Source: Actinomycetospora chiangmaiensis DSM 45062
GTDB lineage: Bacteria; Actinomycetota; Actinomycetes; Mycobacteriales; Pseudonocardiaceae
DNA length: 51,761 bases
Direction of reading: 5' to 3'
NCBI RefSeq assembly: GCF_000379625.1
Contig: NZ_KB903243.1
Coordinates: forward strand, 375,089 to 426,849
The notes beneath the pieces are model-generated. The model saw only the letters and a list, made by a program, of their open reading frames with translations, had not been told where the DNA came from and searched no databases. A program made the position numbers and the translations under genes. This document shows positions 15,648-23,509 of this stretch, in pieces (positions within the stretch are counted from its first letter, which is position 1; each line of letters starts with the position of its first letter).

Positions 15648-17483
15648 GTGGGACACACCGTCCCGGACGACCTGACCCCGCCGCTCGGCGGCACCCTCGT
15701 CGGGCCCGGCGGCGCGCCCCGCGGCAGCCTGCTGGCCCTCGCCCGTGCGGCGGGCGCCCGCGCCGCCCGCGTGCCGCACCCGGCGCCCGGAGCGGACCTC
15801 GCCACCCTCACCGACCTCGTCGACCGCGTCCGGGACCGCGAGCCGGCGACCCGGGCCGTGCTGCTGCGGGAGGCGGCCGCCGCCCTCCTCGCCGTGCGCG
15901 GCGCCGGGACGTGCCCGGGCGACGGGCCCGTCGACACCGACGCCGCCGAGCGCATGCTCGACGAGCTCGTCGCCGTGGTCGCCGAGCACGGGCTGACGCT
16001 GTTCGCCGTCGACGCCGAGGCGCTGCTCGCCCGCCGGGCGCTGCTCGCCGACGACGAGGAGTCCGCCCTCGCCGCCGTCACCCGGGCCCTCACCCGGCTC
16101 GACGAGCAGGCCGCCGTCGACCGCGCGCCCACCGAGCGGGAGCACCGCGCGAACCTGCAGGACACCTACCGGCTGGTCGCCGGGACGCTGGCGGCCCTCG
16201 GGCTGCACGAGAGCGCGCAGCCGCTGCTCACCCGGGCCCGCGTGATCGCCGAGGACGACGGTGACCTCCTTGCGGTGGCACGCTGCGAGCACGAGCACCT
16301 CCGGGTGCTCGCCGCGTGGGGCCTGCGGCTGGCGCGGGCCGGCCGGGACGGTCTCCCCCACCTCGAGGAGGCGGCCCTGCGGGCGGCCGAGCTGCACGCC
16401 GAGCCCGCCCTGTTGGGGGCCGACCACCGCCGCACCCAGCGCGCCCTCGTCACCCTCGCGCGCCCGACCGACCACGGCCACTCCCCCGCCGGGACCGCCG
16501 AGGCCGTCGGCGCCGCGCGCGCCGACCTCGAGGCGCTCGGGGCCGACCACCTGCCCGCGGCGGGACTGACCGACCACCTCCTCGTCGTCCTCGCCCGCTC
16601 GCGGGCGCTGGCCGCGCTGGGGCGCCGGGACGAGGCCGCCGCCCACCTCGCCGCGGCCCGCGACCGGCGGCCCCGGGGCGAGCCCGGGCTCGCGCTCGCC
16701 GTCAGCCGCGAGCTCGTCGGCGTTACCGCCGACGGCGCGGGCGCGGTCCCGGCGCGCCGCGCGCTGCGCGACTACACCGCCGACCTGGAACGCGAGCTGT
16801 GGACGCTGCAGCAGGCCCGGGTGCTCTCGCTGCGGACCCGTATCGCGCACGAGCAGCTGCGCCGCGAGCACGGCGAGGTCGCCGCCCAGGCCCGCACCGA
16901 CCCGCTGACCGGGCTGCCGAACCGGCGCGCCCTCGACGACGCCCTGGCCGACCACCTCACCACGGTCGCGAGCCGCGGGTCGGTCCTCGCCGTCGCGATG
17001 GTCGACGTCGACCGCTTCAAGACCATCAACGACCGCGTCTCCCACGCCCGCGGCGACGAGGTGCTGCGGCTGGTCGCCGAGACCCTGCGCCGCTGCCTGC
17101 GCGCCGACGACCTCGTCGCGCGCTACGGCGGCGACGAGTTCGTGGCCGTGCTGCCCGGCAGCTCGCCGGGCGACGCCAGGGCGGCCCTGGAGCGGGCCGC
17201 GGCGGCGGTGGCCGGGGTGCCGGTCGGCGACGGTTCGTGGGTGTCGCTGTCGGTGGGCGTGGCGGGCACCGTGCACTCCGGCGTCACGCCCGGCACCCTG
17301 CTCGCGCGCGCCGACCGCGCGATGTACGAGGCCAAGCACGCGGGCGGGGGCGCCGTCGTCCTCGACGCGAGCACCGACACCCCGGCCGACGGGCTGCTCG
17401 TCGGCGGGAGACGCAGCACAGCGGAGCTCGACCTCGGACACGGGAGACGCAGCGCAGCGGAGCTCGACCACGGCCGCGGCTGA
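15648..17483 (+). CDS. Diguanylate cyclase with N-terminal helical repeat region
   Basis: A 611-residue soluble protein. Residues 1-400 are alanine-rich helices that look like tetratricopeptide-type repeats. A GGDEF domain follows at about 415-590: RTDPLTGLPNRRALDD, MVDVDRFKTIND, and YGGDEFVAVLP with the intact GGDEF at about 493-497. RADD sits five residues before it, the RxxD inhibitory site, so c-di-GMP feedback is expected. No EAL domain. GTG start with GAGGGAGG 6 nt upstream. The C-terminus carries a 36-bp tandem duplication. No membrane or sensor domain is visible, so the input would come through the helical repeats. Confidence 0.88.
   Translation: MGHTVPDDLTPPLGGTLVGPGGAPRGSLLALARAAGARAARVPHPAPGADLATLTDLVDRVRDREPATRAVLLREAAAALLAVRGAGTCPGDGPVDTDAAERMLDELVAVVAEHGLTLFAVDAEALLARRALLADDEESALAAVTRALTRLDEQAAVDRAPTEREHRANLQDTYRLVAGTLAALGLHESAQPLLTRARVIAEDDGDLLAVARCEHEHLRVLAAWGLRLARAGRDGLPHLEEAALRAAELHAEPALLGADHRRTQRALVTLARPTDHGHSPAGTAEAVGAARADLEALGADHLPAAGLTDHLLVVLARSRALAALGRRDEAAAHLAAARDRRPRGEPGLALAVSRELVGVTADGAGAVPARRALRDYTADLERELWTLQQARVLSLRTRIAHEQLRREHGEVAAQARTDPLTGLPNRRALDDALADHLTTVASRGSVLAVAMVDVDRFKTINDRVSHARGDEVLRLVAETLRRCLRADDLVARYGGDEFVAVLPGSSPGDARAALERAAAAVAGVPVGDGSWVSLSVGVAGTVHSGVTPGTLLARADRAMYEAKHAGGGAVVLDASTDTPADGLLVGGRRSTAELDLGHGRRSAAELDHGRG
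17406..17477 (+). repeat. 36-bp in-frame tandem duplication at the end of the diguanylate cyclase gene
   Basis: Two 36-bp units (17406-17441 and 17442-17477) begin gggagacgcagc and share gcagcggagctcgacc. They encode RRSTAELDLGHG and RRSAAELDHGRG, the very C-terminus of the protein. Confidence 0.8.
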
Positions 17484-17618
17484 GGCGCCGCCCCCGTCGC
17501 CGGTCACGCCCGACGAGGTGGGAGGATCGGTCCTACCGGGGCGCCGGTGCGTGTGCTCCGCGACGTCCCGACGACGTCGGAGTCGATGACACCCACCGGA
17601 TCAGGAGCAGCAGAGCCG

Positions 17619-19115
17619 ATGGCGCCGAGCCCCACCGCGGTGGTCGTCCTCGCCGCGGGTGAGGGCACCCGCATGCGGTCGGCCACCCCGAAGGTCCTGC
17701 ACCCGGTCGGTGGTCGCAGCCTGCTCGGCCACGCGCTGCACGCCGCCGCGGGCACCGGGCCCGAGCACCTCGTCGTCGTGGTGGGCCACGGCCGCGAGGA
17801 GGTCGGCACCCACTGCGCCCAGGTCGGCGCCGAGCTCGGGCGCGACGTGCGCACGGCGGTGCAGGACCGGCGCCGGGGCACCGGGCACGCCGTCGCCTGC
17901 GGGGTGGACGCGCTGCCCGCGGCCGCCGGGGGCACCGTGCTCGTCTCCTACGGCGACGTCCCGCTCCTCGACACCGCGACGCTGCGGGCGCTGGTGGCCG
18001 AGCACGACGACGCCGGGAACGCCGTCACGCTGCTCACCGCCGAGATGGACGACCCGACCGGTTACGGCCGGGTGGTGCGCGACGAGAAGGGCGGGGTCAC
18101 CGCCATCGTCGAGCAGTCCGACGCCTCCCTCGACGAGCTCGCGATCACCGAGGTCAACTCCGGGGTCTACGCCTTCGACCTGGCCCTGCTGCGCACCGCG
18201 CTCGCGCGTCTCGGCACCGACAACGCCCAGGGCGAGCTCTACCTCACCGACGTGGTCGCGGTCGCGCACCGCGAGGGCCTCGACGTCGGCGCCGTGGAGC
18301 TGTCCGACCCGTGGCTGGTGGCCGGGGTGAATGACCGGGTCCAGCTCGCGGCGCTCGGCGCCGAGCTGAACCGCCGGCTGGTAGAGCGGGCGATGCGCGC
18401 CGGCGTCACCGTGATCGACCCGCGCAGCACCTGGATCGACGTGGGCGTCCGCCTCGAGCGCGACGTCACGCTGCTCCCGGGCACCCAGCTGCACGGCACC
18501 ACCAGCGTGGCCGAGGGCGCGACGATCGGCCCCGACTCCACCCTCACCGACGTCGCGGTCGGCGCCCGGGCGACCGTCGTGCGCACCCACGGCAGCAACT
18601 CCGTCGTCGGGCCGGAGACGTCCGTCGGGCCGTTCGCGTACCTGCGCCCCGGCGTCGAGCTGGCCGAGCGCGGCAAGATCGGCACCTTCGTCGAGGTGAA
18701 GAACTCGAGCATCGGGCGCGGTTCGAAGGTGCCGCACCTGACCTACGTCGGCGACGCGACGATCGGCGAGGGCAGCAACATCGGTGCCTCGAGCGTGTTC
18801 GTCAACTACGACGGGGTGGCCAAACACCGTAGCGTGGTGGGCGACCACGTCCGGACCGGCAGCGACAACACCTTCGTGGCGCCCGTCACCATCGGCGACG
18901 GCGCCTACACCGGAGCGGGCACCGTGGTGCGCGCGGACGTGCCCCCGGGCGCGCTCGCGGTGTCGTCGGGTCCGCAACGGACGATCGAGGGCTGGGTGGA
19001 ACGGCGACGACCGGGCACCGCGGCGGCCGAGTCCGCCGCCCGGGCGTCGTCACCCGAGGGGGGACCGGGCGGATCGGCATCGGCGCCCGACCGCCGTGAC
19101 CAGGAGGAGCAGTAG
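17619..19115 (+). CDS. glmU: Bifunctional N-acetylglucosamine-1-phosphate uridyltransferase/glucosamine-1-phosphate acetyltransferase
   Basis: A 498-residue enzyme making UDP-GlcNAc for peptidoglycan and glycans. The N-terminal uridyltransferase domain starts [20 protein letters not shown] and contains YGDVPLLD and [10 protein letters not shown]. The C-terminal left-handed beta-helix has the hexapeptide pattern, [30 protein letters not shown] and NYDGVAKHR, as in mycobacterial GlmU. I placed the start at ATG 17619 by family alignment (AGGAG 11 nt upstream); an in-frame ATG at 17586 is also possible. A disordered acidic tail follows the acetyltransferase. prs starts 2 nt after the stop, so they form one operon. 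Confidence 0.95.
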   Translation: MAPSPTAVVVLAAGEGTRMRSATPKVLHPVGGRSLLGHALHAAAGTGPEHLVVVVGHGREEVGTHCAQVGAELGRDVRTAVQDRRRGTGHAVACGVDALPAAAGGTVLVSYGDVPLLDTATLRALVAEHDDAGNAVTLLTAEMDDPTGYGRVVRDEKGGVTAIVEQSDASLDELAITEVNSGVYAFDLALLRTALARLGTDNAQGELYLTDVVAVAHREGLDVGAVELSDPWLVAGVNDRVQLAALGAELNRRLVERAMRAGVTVIDPRSTWIDVGVRLERDVTLLPGTQLHGTTSVAEGATIGPDSTLTDVAVGARATVVRTHGSNSVVGPETSVGPFAYLRPGVELAERGKIGTFVEVKNSSIGRGSKVPHLTYVGDATIGEGSNIGASSVFVNYDGVAKHRSVVGDHVRTGSDNTFVAPVTIGDGAYTGAGTVVRADVPPGALAVSSGPQRTIEGWVERRRPGTAAAESAARASSPEGGPGGSASAPDRRDQEEQ

Positions 19116-19117
19116 AC

Positions 19118-20098
19118 GTGAGCGCAGTGTCCACGACCCCGAAGAAGAACCTCATGCTCTTCTCGGGTCGGGCCCATCCGGAGCTGGCCGAGGAGGTCGC
19201 GAAGGAGCTCGACGTCACCATCACCCCGCAGGCGGCGTACGACTTCGCCAACGGGGAGATCTTCGTCCGCTTCGAGGAGTCGGTCCGCGGCTCGGACGCG
19301 TTCGTCATCCAGAGCCACACCGCCCCGATCAACACCTGGCTCATGGAGCAGCTGATCATGATCGACGCCCTCAAGCGGGCGTCGGCCAAGCGGATCACGG
19401 CGGTCGTGCCGTTCTACGGCTACGCCCGGCAGGACAAGAAGCACCGCGGGCGCGAGCCCATCTCGGCGCGCCTCGTGGCCGACCTGCTGAAGACCGCCGG
19501 GGCGCACCGGATCATGACGATCGACCTGCACACCGACCAGATCCAGGGCTTCTTCGACGGGCCGGTCGACCACCTGCTGGCGAACAAGGTGCTCGCCGAG
19601 CACCTGCGCGACGCCTACGCCGACGAGGACCTCGCCGTCGTCGCGCCCGACTCGGGCCGCGTCCGCGTCGCCGAGAAGTGGGCCGACACCATGGGCGGCG
19701 TCCCGCTGGCGTTCATCCACAAGAGCCGCGACAAGACGCGTCCCAACGAGGTCGTCGCGAACCGCGTGGTCGGGGACGTCGAGGGCCGCTGCTGCATCCT
19801 CGTGGACGACATGATCGACACCGGCGGCACGATCGCGAAGGCGACCGAGGCGCTGCTCGCCGACGGCGCGTCCGACGTGGTCATCGCCGCGACCCACGGG
19901 GTGCTCTCCGGGCCCGCCGTCGAGCGCCTGTCGACCTGCGGCGCGCGCGAGGTCATCATCACCAACACCCTGCCGATCCCGGACGAGAAGCGGTTCCCGC
20001 AGCTCACGGTGCTCTCGATCGCCCCGGTGATCGCCCGCGCGGTGCGCGAGGTGTTCGAGGACGGCTCGGTCACCAACCTGTTCGACGGGAACGCCTGA
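19118..20098 (+). CDS. prs: Ribose-phosphate pyrophosphokinase
   Basis: A 326-residue enzyme of normal length that makes PRPP from ribose-5-phosphate and ATP for nucleotide, His and Trp synthesis; in actinobacteria PRPP also feeds decaprenyl-phosphoryl-arabinose. Visible: FANGEIFVRF, FYGYARQDKKHRGREPI, IDLHTDQIQGFF, and the PRPP loop VDDMIDTGGTIAKA. GTG start with AGGAGGAG about 9 nt upstream, inside the end of glmU. The glmU-prs pairing is conserved in actinobacteria. In Mycobacterium rplY-pth follow nearby; here 8 kb of glycan genes intervene. Confidence 0.96.
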   Translation: MSAVSTTPKKNLMLFSGRAHPELAEEVAKELDVTITPQAAYDFANGEIFVRFEESVRGSDAFVIQSHTAPINTWLMEQLIMIDALKRASAKRITAVVPFYGYARQDKKHRGREPISARLVADLLKTAGAHRIMTIDLHTDQIQGFFDGPVDHLLANKVLAEHLRDAYADEDLAVVAPDSGRVRVAEKWADTMGGVPLAFIHKSRDKTRPNEVVANRVVGDVEGRCCILVDDMIDTGGTIAKATEALLADGASDVVIAATHGVLSGPAVERLSTCGAREVIITNTLPIPDEKRFPQLTVLSIAPVIARAVREVFEDGSVTNLFDGNA

Positions 20099-20150
20099 CG
20101 TCACCCCCACGGCGGCGCGTGTGCGGCTGCAGCGGAATGACATCCGCCGT

Positions 20151-20163
20151 TAGGCTCAGCTCG
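20151..20163 (+). promoter_or_regulatory. Leaderless -10 box for the lipoprotein hydrolase gene
   Basis: TAGGCT at 20151-20156 is a TANNNT -10 whose expected start point, 7 nt on, is the GTG at 20163. There is no ribosome binding site, so a leaderless mRNA fits. No good -35 is seen. Confidence 0.4.
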
Positions 20164-21446
20164 TGCCGCCGTTCGGGCGTCGATCGTTCCTCGCTGCCGG
20201 GGCTTTCCTGACGGCGGGTGCGGCGGGCTGCGCGCGCCCGGTCGCGGAGTCCTACGACGACGGCCCCGCGTGGGGCTGGGTCCGCCAGGGGCGTCCGCTC
20301 GCCCTCGGGGTGACCCACACCCAGTACTCCCTCGCGCCGAGCGACCCCCCGGAGGCGCTCGCGCGGGGCCGCGCGGTCCTCGACCGCGCGGGGACGGGCA
20401 ACCAGCACCTCATGGGGTGGGGTGCGCTCAACCCGGAGCCGGCTCCGGGACAGGACGACTTCTCCTCCCTCGATCCGCGCATGGCGCTCGGCACGAGCGT
20501 GCTGACGGTCGCCGCCGCCCCGGACTGGATGAAGGGCGGGGAGCCCGGCACCACCGACTTCTCCCGCATCGAGGTCGCGCCGCGCCCCGAGCACGCCGAC
20601 GACCTCGCCGCGCTCGCGGCCCGCGCCGTCCGCCGCTATCCGCAGGTGCGCACCGTGCTGGTGTGGAACGAGCTCAAGGGATTCTTCGACGACGCGCGGA
20701 ACGCCTGGGACATCGCCACCTACACCGCGCTGCACGACCGCGTCGCGGCCGCCGTGAAGGCGGTCCGGCCGGACGTGCTGGTCGGGGGCCCCTACGCCCC
20801 GATCGACCTCTGGGCCTCGGACACCGTCGCCCCGAGCGACGTCCGCGGGCCGTGGGGCGTCGCCGACGGCCGGGCCCTCGCGGCCGTCGAGACCTGGCTC
20901 GCCACGCAGCGGGGCGCCGACCTCGTCGTCGTCGACGGCCGGACCGCGACCCGCGACCAGGGGGTGCTGGGCGACCCGTTCGCCGCGGTGGAGAGCGTCG
21001 CGGCCGTCACCCGCTGGTTGCGGGAGCGCACCGACCTCCCGGTGTGGTGGGCGGAGTTCTACCCCGAGCCCCCGGCCGTCGACGGGGCGGACGACCCCAC
21101 CGGCGCGCCGCGGGCGGCGATCACGCTCGCCACCGTCGCCGCCCTCGCCCGCGCGGGGGCCGGAGGCGCCCTGCTGTGGCAGCCCCAGGCCGACCCGCCG
21201 TTCCCGTACGCCGCGCTGTGGACCGACACCGCGGACCCCGACGGGGGCCGGCCGGGCGCCCTGACCGCGGCGTGGACCTGGCTGGTCCCCCGCCTCGGCG
21301 CGGGGTCCGTCGACCTCGGACGCTCCCCCGACGGCCGCGTCCTCGGCTTCCGGGCGCCCGACGGGGTCCTGCTGGTCAACGTGGGGGCCGACCCGGTGGA
21401 GGTCGGCGGGACGTCCCTGCCCGCCTTCGGCGCCGCGGTGCGCTGA
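20163..21446 (+). CDS. Tat-exported lipoprotein glycoside hydrolase (GH39-like TIM barrel)
   Basis: A 427-residue secreted enzyme. The N-terminus has a twin-arginine signal (GRRSFLAAGAFLTAG) ending in the lipobox AAGC, so it should be exported folded and lipid-anchored. The body is a clan A TIM barrel: WNE at 168-170 gives the acid/base Glu170 and WWAEFY gives the likely nucleophile Glu298; a small beta domain closes the C-terminus. Such enzymes cut xylosides, glucosides or arabinosides. Its position at the edge of the glycan island suggests it trims the polymer made there. It converges on the minus-strand cluster with 5 nt between stops. Exact family is uncertain. Confidence 0.8.
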   Translation: MPPFGRRSFLAAGAFLTAGAAGCARPVAESYDDGPAWGWVRQGRPLALGVTHTQYSLAPSDPPEALARGRAVLDRAGTGNQHLMGWGALNPEPAPGQDDFSSLDPRMALGTSVLTVAAAPDWMKGGEPGTTDFSRIEVAPRPEHADDLAALAARAVRRYPQVRTVLVWNELKGFFDDARNAWDIATYTALHDRVAAAVKAVRPDVLVGGPYAPIDLWASDTVAPSDVRGPWGVADGRALAAVETWLATQRGADLVVVDGRTATRDQGVLGDPFAAVESVAAVTRWLRERTDLPVWWAEFYPEPPAVDGADDPTGAPRAAITLATVAALARAGAGGALLWQPQADPPFPYAALWTDTADPDGGRPGALTAAWTWLVPRLGAGSVDLGRSPDGRVLGFRAPDGVLLVNVGADPVEVGGTSLPAFGAAVR

Positions 21447-21451
21447 GGACC

Positions 21452-21682
21452 TCATCCCAGCCCGGCCCACACGATCGTCACGAGGACCCCCACCAGGCCG
21501 GCGAGGGCGAGCCCGAGGGTCGCGTCGAGCGCGCCATCGATGTGCCCGGCGGGGCGGGGGCCGCCCCGCGCGACGGCGGCGCGGTACTCCACGCGGACCG
21601 CGCGCACCACCGCGAGCAGCAGCGCGAGACCCGCGAGGGCCCAGGCGACGACGTCGAGCGGGGTGACGGGGGTGTCGTACAC
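21452..21682 (-). CDS. Small two-helix membrane protein of unknown function
   Basis: A 76-residue protein with hydrophobic segments at about 9-29 (VVAWALAGLALLLAVVRAV) and 53-74 (TLGLALAGLVGVLVTIVWAGL), joined by a short basic loop. GTG start at 21680-21682 with GAAGGAG 6 nt upstream, which supports translation. It is the last gene of the minus-strand glycan cluster, 15 nt after the large membrane protein. I do not recognise the family; an accessory subunit is possible. Confidence 0.65.
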   Translation of the reverse strand: MYDTPVTPLDVVAWALAGLALLLAVVRAVRVEYRAAVARGGPRPAGHIDGALDATLGLALAGLVGVLVTIVWAGLG

Positions 21683-21697
21683 GGGAACTCCTTCGGG

Positions 21698-23509
21698 TCA
21701 GACGCGGACGAGGAGGACGGAGAGGCCGTCGTCCACCGCGACGCGGTAGTGGCCGGTGGCGACGACGGCGGCGAGGGCCTGCCGGCTCCAGCCGGGCGTG
21801 CGGCCGTGGAGGACCACGCCCTCGGCGTCCATCGTCGGGAGGGAGAAGATCTCGGCGGGGTCCTCGACGAGGGCGCAACGCGCCGGGTCGTCGGAGATCT
21901 GGTCGCAGACGCGGGGCGTCTGGGTGACCTGACCGACCCGCGTGACGAGGGTCGGTGCGGTGCTCGAGAGCGGCAGGACCGTCGAGCCGGCGGGGGCGCC
22001 CGCCAGCACGGCCCGGGTGAAGGCGATCTCGGAGGGGCGGAGCGCGGTGTAGGCGTCGTTGCCGCCGCGGACCGTCACGCAGACGCACGCGAGCAGGGCG
22101 AGGCCCACCACGAGCACCGGAGCCGTGAGCGCGCGCCGCCGGCGGTACGCGGCCCGCAGCGCCTCGGCGCCGAGCACGGCCAGGAAGGGGGCGGCGTAGA
22201 GCAGCACCCGCAGGAGCACCTCGCCGCCGTAGCTCTGGACGAGGACGAGCCCGGCCGGCGCCAGCGCGACCGGCAGCCAGACGAGGTCACCGGTGCGGCG
22301 GCGCAGCAGCAGTGCCCCGAGACCGGCGAGGGCGACCGCGGCCCCTGCCAACGCGACCCGCGCGATCTTCACGGCGAGCTGGCCGGGGTCACCGACGAGC
22401 CGGTCGGCGAGGGCGACCGTCATCGAGCCGCCCGCGTTCCCGACGCCCCCGGTGGCCAGGGCGAGCTGGTTGAGCCAGAACTCCTGGCCGCCGAGGACCA
22501 CCCAGGCGGCCACGGCGACGACGAGCGTGAGCAGCAGGCCGCGGCCGCCGTAGACCCGGCCGGCGACGACGAGCAGGCCGAGCTGCACGAGCAGGGCGAA
22601 TGGGGTCAGCTGGTGGGAGACCGCGAGGGCGATCATGCAGAGCGCGATCACGCCCCACGCGGTGACGACGACGCCCGGGTCGGTCCGGCGCGGGTGGCGG
22701 GTCCGCCAGCCGCTGCCGGGCGTCCGGCGGGCAGCGAGCGGGCCGAGTACGAGGACCCAGACGACGCCGACGAGGACCATCGCGGTGGCCTGCGGGGAGA
22801 AGTAGTCCTGCTCGATCCAGTTCAGGCCGAGGAAGAGCCAGGTCGCCGCCCACGGGGCGCGGGTGCCGCCGAGCAGGCGCCGCGCGAGGACCAGGACCGC
22901 GAGCGACCAGACCAGCGCGACGACGGGCGGGGTCCAGCGCAGCACCCCGTCGAGGTCGGTGGGCCCGGCGCCGGCGGCGTCGGAGAGGAAGGCCCACTGG
23001 GAGAAGAACCCGGCCCAGCTGAACCGCGAGTCCACCCCGGTCGGGACCTGCCCACCGGCCGCGATGGCCTGGATGAACCCGAGGTGCAGCCATGCCACGG
23101 CCATGCGGGCGCCGGGCTCGACGACGGAGGCGACCCCGCTGGTGGCGAGCGCGAGGCCTGCGGTGAGGGCGGTGAGGACCCGGGGGCGTGCCGGTCCGAG
23201 GAGTTCGACGCCCGCGGCGAGGGCGACGAGGACGATCCCGGTCCAGGCGGTCGCGGGCAGCACCCCGGCGAGGCCGAGCCCGGTCATCGCGTCCTGGTCG
23301 ACGCCCGACACCGCGAGCAGCCCGACCCCGAGGAGGGCGGCCACCGGGGCGACCACGGTGAGCGCGGCGCGCCCGCGACGCCGCGCCGCGGGGCGGGGCG
23401 TCGGGGCGGTCGGCGGCGACGGCGGTGCGGGCACCGGAGCCGGGTGCGGGTTCGGCAGCAGGAGACCGATCGGGGTGACGAGCGGCCGGGTGCGGGTCGC
23501 GGTGGCCAT
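21698..23509 (-). CDS. Polytopic membrane protein, probable glycan polymerase or lipid-linked glycosyltransferase
   Basis: A 603-residue protein with a Pro-rich cytoplasmic N-terminus and about 12-13 hydrophobic segments between residues 60 and 450, then a 150-residue extracytoplasmic C-terminal domain with three cysteines (including CDQISDDPARCALVED). The layout resembles GT-C or Wzy-like proteins, but I see no diagnostic motif. Its ATG overlaps the stop of the flippase-GT fusion by one base, so it is coupled to it. In this context it is the natural candidate polymerase of the island (inference). Codon use matches its neighbours. Confidence 0.75.
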   Translation of the reverse strand: MATATRTRPLVTPIGLLLPNPHPAPVPAPPSPPTAPTPRPAARRRGRAALTVVAPVAALLGVGLLAVSGVDQDAMTGLGLAGVLPATAWTGIVLVALAAGVELLGPARPRVLTALTAGLALATSGVASVVEPGARMAVAWLHLGFIQAIAAGGQVPTGVDSRFSWAGFFSQWAFLSDAAGAGPTDLDGVLRWTPPVVALVWSLAVLVLARRLLGGTRAPWAATWLFLGLNWIEQDYFSPQATAMVLVGVVWVLVLGPLAARRTPGSGWRTRHPRRTDPGVVVTAWGVIALCMIALAVSHQLTPFALLVQLGLLVVAGRVYGGRGLLLTLVVAVAAWVVLGGQEFWLNQLALATGGVGNAGGSMTVALADRLVGDPGQLAVKIARVALAGAAVALAGLGALLLRRRTGDLVWLPVALAPAGLVLVQSYGGEVLLRVLLYAAPFLAVLGAEALRAAYRRRRALTAPVLVVGLALLACVCVTVRGGNDAYTALRPSEIAFTRAVLAGAPAGSTVLPLSSTAPTLVTRVGQVTQTPRVCDQISDDPARCALVEDPAEIFSLPTMDAEGVVLHGRTPGWSRQALAAVVATGHYRVAVDDGLSVLLVRV

